This document shows, one piece after another, positions 1 to 5,951 of a stretch of 15,387 nt of DNA (its first letter is position 1; each line of letters opens with the position of its first letter). The notes beneath the pieces are model-generated. The model searched no databases, had not been told where the DNA came from, and saw only the letters and a program-made list of their open reading frames with translations. The position numbers and the translations under genes are program-made. This stretch comes from an uncultured Clostridia bacterium. Its GTDB lineage: Bacteria; Bacillota; Clostridia; Oscillospirales; Oscillospiraceae. The DNA is taken from contig CAMHRJ010000023.1 in the NCBI GenBank assembly GCA_946187475.1, positions 1-15,387 on the forward strand, read 5' to 3'.

Positions 1-18
1 AAGCTTTTGGAATTCATC

Positions 19-52
19 AGCAGAACCGACCATGCTGTCGGTTCTGCTTTTT
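19..52 (+). terminator. Intrinsic terminator of an upstream gene outside the window
   Basis: A perfect 12-bp inverted repeat (AGCAGAACCGAC at 19-30 and GTCGGTTCTGCT at 37-48) encloses a 6-base loop and is followed by a T run (48-52). This is the classic Rho-independent form on the plus strand. No coding region within the window precedes it, so it probably ends a gene lying to the left. It insulates the sbcDC promoter that starts about 15 bases later. Confidence 0.85.
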
Positions 53-64
53 GCGTTTCCGGGT

Positions 65-93
65 TTGACGATGTTTGGAAATGCCGGTATAAT
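65..93 (+). promoter_or_regulatory. Sigma-A type promoter of sbcDC
   Basis: TTGACG (65-70) and a perfect TATAAT (88-93) are separated by exactly 17 bases. Transcription would begin near base 100, giving a leader of about 23 bases. An AGGAGG ribosome binding site (112-117) lies 5 bases before the sbcD start codon. No repressor-type palindrome was seen overlapping it. This is a prediction from consensus only. Confidence 0.8.
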
Positions 94-122
94 GAAGAAA
101 AACGAACCGACAGGAGGTCATC

Positions 123-1265
123 ATGAAGCTGATGCATCTTTCCGACCTGCATCTGGGCAAGCGGGTGAACGGCTTTTCCATGCTCCCGGATCAAAAATAT
201 ATCCTGGAGCAGATTCTCGCCCTGGCCGCCTCGGAACACCCGGAGGCGGTGCTCATCGCCGGCGACGTCTACGACAAATCTGTCCCATCGGCGGAGGCTG
301 TGGAGCTGCTGGACGACTTCCTCTGCCGTCTGGCCGCTCTGGAGACCACGGTGCTGGTCATCAGCGGCAACCATGACTCGCCGGAGCGGCTTGCCTTCGG
401 TGCCAGGCTCATGGCAGCGAAAGGAGTCCATATCTCCCGGGTCTATGACGGCGTTCTCGAGCCCGTAACCCTTACGGACGAGCACGGCCCGGTGCGGTTC
501 TGGCTTCTTCCTTTTGTGAAGCCCGCCCATGTGCGGCGTTATTTCCCCGATGCGGAGATCGGGGACTACACCGACGCCCTGCGCACGGTCATCGAAGGCC
601 TTCCGATGGATACAGCCCAGCGCAACGTGCTCCTGGCCCACCAGTTCGTCACCGGCGCCGAGCGCACGGAGTCCGAGGAGCTCTTCGTAGGCGGCACGGA
701 AAACGTGGACGCCTCGGTGTTCGACGGCTTTGATTACGTGGCCCTGGGCCACCTCCACGGCCCGCAGAGCGTGGGTCGTGCGACGATCCGATACTGCGGC
801 ACTCCGCTGAAATACTCCTTCTCCGAGGCAAATCAAGCCAAGTCCGTCACCATGATCGACCTGGGGGAGAAGGGCAGTGTCGAGCTCCGCTCCCTTCCGC
901 TGACACCCCTGCGGGACCTCCGGGAGATTCGAGGCAGCTATGACGAGATCACTGCCCTGGACTTCTACTCCGGCACCGCCAGGGAGGATTACCTGCATAT
1001 CACCCTGACGGACGAGGAGGACGTGCCCAACGCCATCGGCCGCCTGCGGACGATCTATCCCTACCTGATGAAGCTGGACTATGACAACCGCCGCACCCGC
1101 TCCGACGCCAGCCTCTGGGAACTGGAGGCCGCCGAGCGACGACAGCCCATGGAGCTGCTGGAGGACTTCTACCGCCAGCAAAACGGCGCAGAGCTTTCCG
1201 ACGCCCAGCGATCCTACGCCGCAGACTGCATCCGCGAGATTTGGGAGGAGGGAGCAGACGCATGA
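123..1265 (+). CDS. sbcD: Exonuclease SbcD (Mre11-like nuclease subunit)
   Basis: This 380-residue protein is the metallophosphoesterase subunit of the SbcCD complex. The family cleaves hairpins and processes protein-blocked or broken DNA ends using Mn2+ in the cytoplasm. The five phosphoesterase motifs are visible in order: SDLHLG (D8, H10), GDVYD (D48), SGNHD (N83, H84), LAHQ (H173) and GHLHGPQ (H210, H212). The remaining ~150 residues match the length of the SbcD C-terminal capping region. Length is normal for the family (about 370-410). The ATG at 123 is chosen because an AGGAGG lies 5 bases upstream and the protein opens directly with the first beta strand, MKLMHLSDLH. The stop overlaps the sbcC start as ATGA, implying translational coupling and a 1:1 operon. 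All key residues are present and nothing looks damaged. Confidence 0.96.
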   Translation: MKLMHLSDLHLGKRVNGFSMLPDQKYILEQILALAASEHPEAVLIAGDVYDKSVPSAEAVELLDDFLCRLAALETTVLVISGNHDSPERLAFGARLMAAKGVHISRVYDGVLEPVTLTDEHGPVRFWLLPFVKPAHVRRYFPDAEIGDYTDALRTVIEGLPMDTAQRNVLLAHQFVTGAERTESEELFVGGTENVDASVFDGFDYVALGHLHGPQSVGRATIRYCGTPLKYSFSEANQAKSVTMIDLGEKGSVELRSLPLTPLRDLREIRGSYDEITALDFYSGTAREDYLHITLTDEEDVPNAIGRLRTIYPYLMKLDYDNRRTRSDASLWELEAAERRQPMELLEDFYRQQNGAELSDAQRSYAADCIREIWEEGADA

Positions 1266-3958
1266 GACCGCTGACCCTGACCATGTCCGCCTTCGGCCCC
1301 TATGCCGGAGACCAGTCTCTTGATCTCAGCCAGCTTGGCCGGGGCGGACTCTACCTGATCACCGGCGACACCGGCGCCGGCAAGACCACCATCTTTGACG
1401 CCATCACCTTTGCCCTCTATGGCGAGGCCAGCGGCACCGTCCGGGAGCCGGCTATGCTCCGCTCCCAGTACGCCGCGCCGGAGACACCCACCTTTGTGGA
1501 GCTGACCTTCCAGCACGGCGGCGAGACCTATACCATCCGCCGGAACCCCACCTACCAGCGGCCTGCCCGCCGGGGGAGCGGCATGACTTCCGAAAGCGCC
1601 TCCGCCCAGCTGACCCGCCCGGACGGCAGCATTCTCACCAAGCCCAAAGAAGTGGACGCCGCCATCCGCGGCCTCATGGGGGTGGACCGGCAGCAGTTTT
1701 CCCAGATCGCCATGATCGCTCAGGGGGACTTCCAGAAGCTCCTGCTTTCCGATACCCGCCAGCGGCAGAAGATCTTCCGGGACATCTTCAAAACCGAACC
1801 CTTCGAGCGGCTGCAAAAACGCTTTAAGCAGGACGCGGACGACCAGCACAAGACCTTCGAGGCCCTGTCCGCCCAGGTGAAGCAAGAACTAGACACGCTC
1901 CTTCCGGAAACAGATCGCCCCGCAGCGCCCCGGGAGACTCTGCCCATGGCAGAGGCGAAACAGACGGAAAACCAGACGGAATTCGACGAGATTCAGAAGC
2001 AGCTGGAAGCTCTGAACGACGCCCTGCAGACCATCGACCGGCAGCTGGGCAGGGCCTCCGAACAGGCCCAGGCCCGAGCAGACCTCCAGACCGCCCAAAC
2101 CGAGCTGGAGCAGCAGACGCCGGAGATTCAGCGCCTGACGGCGGCATTGGCTGCGGAAGACGCCCGCAAGCCGGAACTGGAGGCCCACCGGGCCCGGATT
2201 GCCGCCCTCGAGGCCTGGCTGCCGGACTATCAGGCCCTCACGAACCTCCAGTCCCAGGCGAAGGAACAGGAAAACGCACTGGCCGAACAGGAAGCTGCCC
2301 AAGCGGCCCTGCAAGCCGAGTATGACACCGCGCAAAATGTACTGGACAAAGACCGCAGCCGTCTCGCAGAGCTGGGCGAGCCCGGGGAGACCATCCTCCG
2401 CCTGACCGCAGAGCGAGAGGAATTCCGGCGGCTCTCCGACCGGCTGAAAGCATATGAGACCGCAAAGACTGAGCTGGAAAAGCTGGAATCCGCCCTGGCG
2501 GATGCACAGACGGCGTTCACCACTGCCTTCCGGCTGTCCCAGCAGGAGCAGCAGACCTACGATGCCATGCATGCCGCCTTCCTTCACGAGCAGGCGGGGG
2601 TGCTGGCAGCCCTGCTGGAGGAGGGACAGCCCTGCCCGGTTTGCGGATCTGTTCACCATCCCGCCCCGGCGGCCCTGTCCGAGGTCGCGCCCACGGAAGC
2701 AGCGCTGAAGCAGCAGAAAACCAAAGCCAACCAGGCCCAGGAGAAAGCAGACAATGCCAGTCGTGCCTCCGCCGTGGCCAAAGAAAAGCGGGACGCGAAG
2801 GCGGAAGCCCTCCAGCAGATAGAAAGTGACCTCCCGGCGGCAAGCCTCCCGGAAACCGAGGCAAAGATCGCCGCCCTCGACGCCGAAATCGAGGCCGCAG
2901 AAGCCCTGCAGACAGAAAAGCAAACGCTTTCCGCCAGACTCCCGGAGCTTCAGGCAGCCCAGCAGACGCGGGAAAGCGCCCTCCATGCCGGAGAGACTGC
3001 GCTGGCCGGTCTTCGCGCAGCCCTGGTTGCCCGGCGGGAGCAGATCGCCCGGCAGACCCAGCGCCTGCCCTATCCCACCGAGGCGGAGGCCCAGACCGAG
3101 ATCCACGACCGCCAGGCCGTCCTCACCCAGGCGGAGGAAGACCACCGTTCGCTGGAACGGCAGCTCGCCGAGTCCCGGGAGCGCAAAGCCGCTCTGGAGG
3201 GCCGCATCCGCCAGCTGACGGAGCAGCTCTCCGACGCCCGGGAGATCGACGCAGAGGCTCTGACAGTTCAGCGGCAGGAGACCGAGGCGGAGCGGGACGC
3301 GCTGCAGCAATTGCAGACGGACCTGCACACCCGTCTGACCCTCCAGGCCCAAACCCTCACGGCGCTGAAAACGGATTTGGCGGCGCTGGAGCAGGCCGAA
3401 ACACGGCTCAAGTGGCTCTCGGCCCTCTCCGATACCGCCAATGGCTCTCTCACCGGCAAGGAAAAGCTGGCGCTGGAGACCTTCGTCCAGGCGGCGTTCT
3501 TCGACCGGGTCCTGGCCCGGGCCAACTGCCACCTGCTCATGATGTCCGCCCGGCAGTACGAGCTGCGCCGCCGTCGGGATTCTGCGGACAACCGCAGCCA
3601 GACCGGTCTGGAGCTGAATGTGGTGGACCACTACAACGGCACCGAGCGCAGCGTGAAAAGCCTCTCCGGCGGCGAGACCTTCCAGGCGTCTCTGTCTCTG
3701 GCTCTGGGCATGTCCGAGGAGATCCAGGCCAGCGCCGGCGGCGTGCGCATGGACGCCATGTTCGTGGACGAGGGCTTCGGCTCTCTGGACGGGGAGGCCC
3801 TGAATGCCGCGGTGCAGACTCTGGCCAGCCTCTCCGACGCCAACCGTCTGGTAGGCATCATCTCCCATGTGGAGGAGCTGCAGCAGAAGATCGACCGGCA
3901 GATCGTCGTCACCAAAGACAAATCCGGCGGCAGCCGGGCGGAGCTGCGCATTATTTAA
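1262..3958 (+). CDS. sbcC: Exonuclease SbcC (Rad50-like ATPase subunit)
   Basis: This 898-residue SMC-like ATPase partners SbcD and uses ATP to open and close the complex on DNA ends. The N-terminal half of the ATPase has Walker A GDTGAGKTT (residues 35-43) and a Q-loop region around IAMIAQGDFQK. A long Gln/Glu/Ala/Leu-rich coiled coil (roughly 175-445 and 470-730) flanks a zinc hook CPVC (C458, C461) almost exactly mid-protein. The C-terminal half has the ABC signature LSGGE (801-805), Walker B MFVDEGFGSLD and the H-loop ISH. I start at ATG 1262, inside the sbcD stop (ATGA). An earlier in-frame ATG at 1241 would only add MGGGSRR within sbcD and break the conserved N-terminus. The size is on the short side for SbcC (about 1000-1050 in E. 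coli), mainly from a shorter coiled coil. It ends at a bidirectional terminator. Confidence 0.96.
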   Translation: MRPLTLTMSAFGPYAGDQSLDLSQLGRGGLYLITGDTGAGKTTIFDAITFALYGEASGTVREPAMLRSQYAAPETPTFVELTFQHGGETYTIRRNPTYQRPARRGSGMTSESASAQLTRPDGSILTKPKEVDAAIRGLMGVDRQQFSQIAMIAQGDFQKLLLSDTRQRQKIFRDIFKTEPFERLQKRFKQDADDQHKTFEALSAQVKQELDTLLPETDRPAAPRETLPMAEAKQTENQTEFDEIQKQLEALNDALQTIDRQLGRASEQAQARADLQTAQTELEQQTPEIQRLTAALAAEDARKPELEAHRARIAALEAWLPDYQALTNLQSQAKEQENALAEQEAAQAALQAEYDTAQNVLDKDRSRLAELGEPGETILRLTAEREEFRRLSDRLKAYETAKTELEKLESALADAQTAFTTAFRLSQQEQQTYDAMHAAFLHEQAGVLAALLEEGQPCPVCGSVHHPAPAALSEVAPTEAALKQQKTKANQAQEKADNASRASAVAKEKRDAKAEALQQIESDLPAASLPETEAKIAALDAEIEAAEALQTEKQTLSARLPELQAAQQTRESALHAGETALAGLRAALVARREQIARQTQRLPYPTEAEAQTEIHDRQAVLTQAEEDHRSLERQLAESRERKAALEGRIRQLTEQLSDAREIDAEALTVQRQETEAERDALQQLQTDLHTRLTLQAQTLTALKTDLAALEQAETRLKWLSALSDTANGSLTGKEKLALETFVQAAFFDRVLARANCHLLMMSARQYELRRRRDSADNRSQTGLELNVVDHYNGTERSVKSLSGGETFQASLSLALGMSEEIQASAGGVRMDAMFVDEGFGSLDGEALNAAVQTLASLSDANRLVGIISHVEELQQKIDRQIVVTKDKSGGSRAELRII

Positions 3959-3961
3959 AAA

Positions 3962-4000
3962 GTAAAACACCCTGAAGCCATCGCTTCAGGGTATTTTCCT
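3962..4000. terminator. Bidirectional terminator between sbcC and galK
   Basis: A perfect 10-bp stem (ACCCTGAAGC 3969-3978, GCTTCAGGGT 3983-3992) has a 4-base loop. The plus strand continues ATTTTCC. The minus strand continues GTTTTACTTTTT, so the hairpin can end both convergent transcripts. Only 52 bases separate the two stop codons. Confidence 0.85.
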
Positions 4001-4010
4001 GTGTGCCCGC

Positions 4011-5099
4011 TTATTTCGCTGCAGCGCCGATGGAGATCTCCCGGCACTTGCCGGCGCCGAAGCGCTGCTCCATGCCTGCCCGGTAAGCGGGGAAGAACTC
4101 CGCCGGCACTACGGCCTGTACGCTTCCGGCGAAGCCGCCGCCATGGACGCGCCAGCCGCCCACATCGTGGAGCAGCTCGGCCGCCAGCTTGAGACCCTGC
4201 TCCAGCCGGTCGTCGCCTCTGGGAGAGCGGATGTTCTGCAGCAGGGATTCGGAGCTGAAGCCGGAACCCTTCATCAGGGCGATGTAAGACTCCAGATCGC
4301 CCTTCTCCAGCGCCTCCGCCATGGCGGGCACAATGCGCTGCTCGCTGAAAAAGTGCGCCGCCCGCAGCACGGCCAGCCGGTCGTCGAAGGGGGTGAACTC
4401 CGTCAGGAAATGGTGCTCCGGCACCTGAGACAGCAGCTCCTTGCCGAAGTGCCGGGCCACGCTGCGCATATCCGCCGGAATGGCTGCGTAGTCCTCGGTG
4501 AGTCCGGCGTGGCTGCCGCCGGTGTCCGTCAGAGAGAGGATGCAGCCCATGGCCTCGAAGCTTGCGTGGATGGGGCGAATCTCCATAGTTGCGAAATCCA
4601 CATAGATGATCCCGCCCATGGAGCAGGCCAGCTGGTCCATGAGCCCCGAGGGCTTTCCGAAGTGGAGATTTTCCGCCTCCTGACCGATCTGGGCCAGCTC
4701 CACCGGGGTAAACTTCTCGCTGTTGCAAAGGGCGTTCCAGATGCGCCCCACCAGAATCTCAAAGGCCGCCGAGGAGGACAGTCCGCCGCCCTCGGGCAGG
4801 GTGGAGGTGAGACGGGCACCAAAGCCGCAAACGCTACCGCCGCGCTTCTGCATGGCCGCCGCCACGCCGCGCACCAGCGCCGCCGAGGTGCCGATTTCCT
4901 CCGGGCGGGGAGCGGTATCCGTCAAATCCACCTCGAAGGCCGGATAGCCCTCGGACTCGACCCGCACCAGCAAATCCGCCCGGCGCTCCACCTGGGCCGT
5001 GATGCCCAGATCCACCGCCGCGGCCAGTACGCGCCCATTCTGGTGATCGGTATGATTGCCGGCCAGCTCCGTGCGGCCGGGTGCAAAGAATGTCTGCAT
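4011..5099 (-). CDS. galK: Galactokinase (GHMP kinase family)
   Basis: The family phosphorylates alpha-D-galactose to galactose 1-phosphate in the Leloir pathway, in the cytoplasm. The 362-residue product carries the galactokinase signature PGRTELAGNHTDHQ (residues 7-20; R9 and D18 are the expected sugar/catalytic contacts). It also has the GHMP ATP loop LPEGGGLSSS (101-110), the catalytic-Asp segment SGLMDQLACSMGG (D155) and the C-terminal GHMP motif RVHGGGFAGS (317-326). I start at ATG 5099 because AAAGGAGA sits just upstream and the signature follows at once. Longer in-frame reading into 5225 would cross the intergenic hairpin and the mbl gene end. It is shorter at the N-terminus than many clostridial galactokinases (about 390-430). 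No galT, galE or sugar transporter lies in the window. It follows the hydrolase gene by 70 bases and may depend on read-through from it. Confidence 0.93.
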   Translation of the reverse strand: MQTFFAPGRTELAGNHTDHQNGRVLAAAVDLGITAQVERRADLLVRVESEGYPAFEVDLTDTAPRPEEIGTSAALVRGVAAAMQKRGGSVCGFGARLTSTLPEGGGLSSSAAFEILVGRIWNALCNSEKFTPVELAQIGQEAENLHFGKPSGLMDQLACSMGGIIYVDFATMEIRPIHASFEAMGCILSLTDTGGSHAGLTEDYAAIPADMRSVARHFGKELLSQVPEHHFLTEFTPFDDRLAVLRAAHFFSEQRIVPAMAEALEKGDLESYIALMKGSGFSSESLLQNIRSPRGDDRLEQGLKLAAELLHDVGGWRVHGGGFAGSVQAVVPAEFFPAYRAGMEQRFGAGKCREISIGAAAK

Positions 5100-5130
5100 A
5101 TCGTTCTCCTTTGATGCATTCACAGAGAAA

Positions 5131-5163
5131 CTGCCAAGGGAAATGCGGGATTGCCCTTGGCAG
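5131..5163 (-). terminator. Hairpin between hydrolase gene and galK (weak terminator or attenuator)
   Basis: There is a perfect 10-bp inverted repeat, CTGCCAAGGG (5131-5140) and CCCTTGGCAG (5154-5163), with a 13-base loop. On the minus strand it is followed by TTTCTCTG, a poor T tract. It lies 6 bases after the hydrolase stop and about 31 bases before the galK start. There is little room for a separate galK promoter, so partial termination or mRNA end protection is more likely than full termination. Confidence 0.55.
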
Positions 5164-5169
5164 ATGGAT

Positions 5170-5832
5170 TCATACGCGGGAATAGGGCTTCTTCTCCTTG
5201 GGAGTGGGGAAGGCCAGCACCGCAACCTGACGCTCGGTGTCCTCGGTGACGGTCATGCCTGTGGTATCGTAGACCTTCACAGGCCTGTCAGAGAAGTCGT
5301 CAAAGGCCTCGGTGAACTCCTCCCGCTTCCACAGACGCCAGTTGCTGTGGCCCTCGGCGTTGAAGTGCATGGGGATGCACACCCGGGGCGCGATCTTCTC
5401 CGTGAGGAAAAAGGCCGCCTGGGGCTCGATCACCTGAAAACCGCCGGTGGGAATCATCAGGACATCGCAGCCCTTCATGATCTCAATCTGCTCCGGCGTA
5501 GGGCTCACGCCGATGTCGCCCAGATGCACCACGCGCAGCTTGCCGGTGTCCAGAATGTGCACGGTGTTCATGCCGCGCATCCGGCCCTTCAGCGGGTCAT
5601 GATAGGTGTCCAGGGTGGAGATGGTGAAGGGGGAAGTCTTGCCGCTGCGCAGCTTCACGCCTTCGCGGTAGTTGTGGTCCCGGTGGTCATGGCTGATGAG
5701 CACCTCGTCGGCCTCCAGATCGATGTCGGGAAACGCGGTGCCGCAGCTGCCGGGCTGGAAGGGGTCGATGACGACGGTGTAGCCGTCCTCGGTGATTTCA
5801 AAGCAGGATTGTCCGTGCCAGATGATTTCCAT
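5170..5832 (-). CDS. UlaG-like metallo-beta-lactamase-fold metal-dependent hydrolase
   Basis: The 220-residue protein belongs to the MBL-fold family often annotated as metal-dependent hydrolase or UPF0173/UlaG-like. The N-terminal HGQSCFEI strand (6-13) precedes the metal-binding ISHDHRDHN (H48, H50, D52, H53). Further ligand segments are VVHLGDIG (H103, D106) and IPMHF (H155). IPTGGFQ (127-133) matches the family's usual P-x-GG segment. No signal peptide is present, so it should act in the cytoplasm. The natural substrate of most members is unknown and I cannot assign one. ATG 5832 is preceded by AAGGAG with an ordinary spacing. It has its own strong promoter and is the first gene of the minus-strand pair with galK, which may be only a transcriptional neighbour. 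Confidence 0.88.
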   Translation of the reverse strand: MEIIWHGQSCFEITEDGYTVVIDPFQPGSCGTAFPDIDLEADEVLISHDHRDHNYREGVKLRSGKTSPFTISTLDTYHDPLKGRMRGMNTVHILDTGKLRVVHLGDIGVSPTPEQIEIMKGCDVLMIPTGGFQVIEPQAAFFLTEKIAPRVCIPMHFNAEGHSNWRLWKREEFTEAFDDFSDRPVKVYDTTGMTVTEDTERQVAVLAFPTPKEKKPYSRV

Positions 5833-5861
5833 ATGGATAAGCTCCTTGTTTAATTTTTCTC

Positions 5862-5890
5862 ATTCTACAATGTTTTTCAACAATAGTCAA
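5862..5890 (-). promoter_or_regulatory. Promoter of the MBL-fold hydrolase gene
   Basis: On the minus strand TTGACT (plus coordinates 5885-5890) and TAGAAT (5862-5867) are separated by exactly 17 bases. The predicted start lies near 5855, about 23 bases before the ATG. It is back to back with the pcrA promoter, the two -35 boxes being about 24 bases apart. Confidence 0.75.
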
Positions 5891-5914
5891 TGAAAATCGT
5901 GTAAATTTGCGCCC

Positions 5915-5943
5915 TTGTGATTCGACGAAATCTATGCTAAAAT
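5915..5943 (+). promoter_or_regulatory. Extended -10 promoter placed directly at the pcrA start codon
   Basis: TTGTGA (5915-5920), a 17-base spacer and TAAAAT (5938-5943) with an upstream TG (5935-5936) make a plausible extended -10 promoter. The expected transcription start is at about 5950-5952, which coincides with the ATG at 5952. No other promoter was seen in the 119-base gap on this strand. Confidence 0.6.
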
Positions 5944-5951
5944 AAATCGCT

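Noticed and set aside
1..15. HindIII-like and EcoRI-like hexamers at the left edge suggesting cloning vector
   Set aside because: The rest of the edge is a normal intrinsic terminator and promoter; single restriction sites occur by chance and no vector sequence is visible.
1241..1261. Seven-residue N-terminal extension of SbcC
   Set aside because: The ATG at 1262 overlaps the sbcD stop and gives the standard SbcC N-terminus; the extension adds only non-conserved residues.
1889..3970. A 693-codon open frame antisense to sbcC
   Set aside because: It is the mirror of a GC-rich coding frame: it lacks recognisable domains, has low-complexity Leu/Gly composition and lies wholly opposite a gene with intact ATPase motifs.
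5890..5951. SOS (LexA) box upstream of pcrA
   Set aside because: No GAAC-N4-GTTC or CGAAC...GTTCG-type palindrome is present in the gap.
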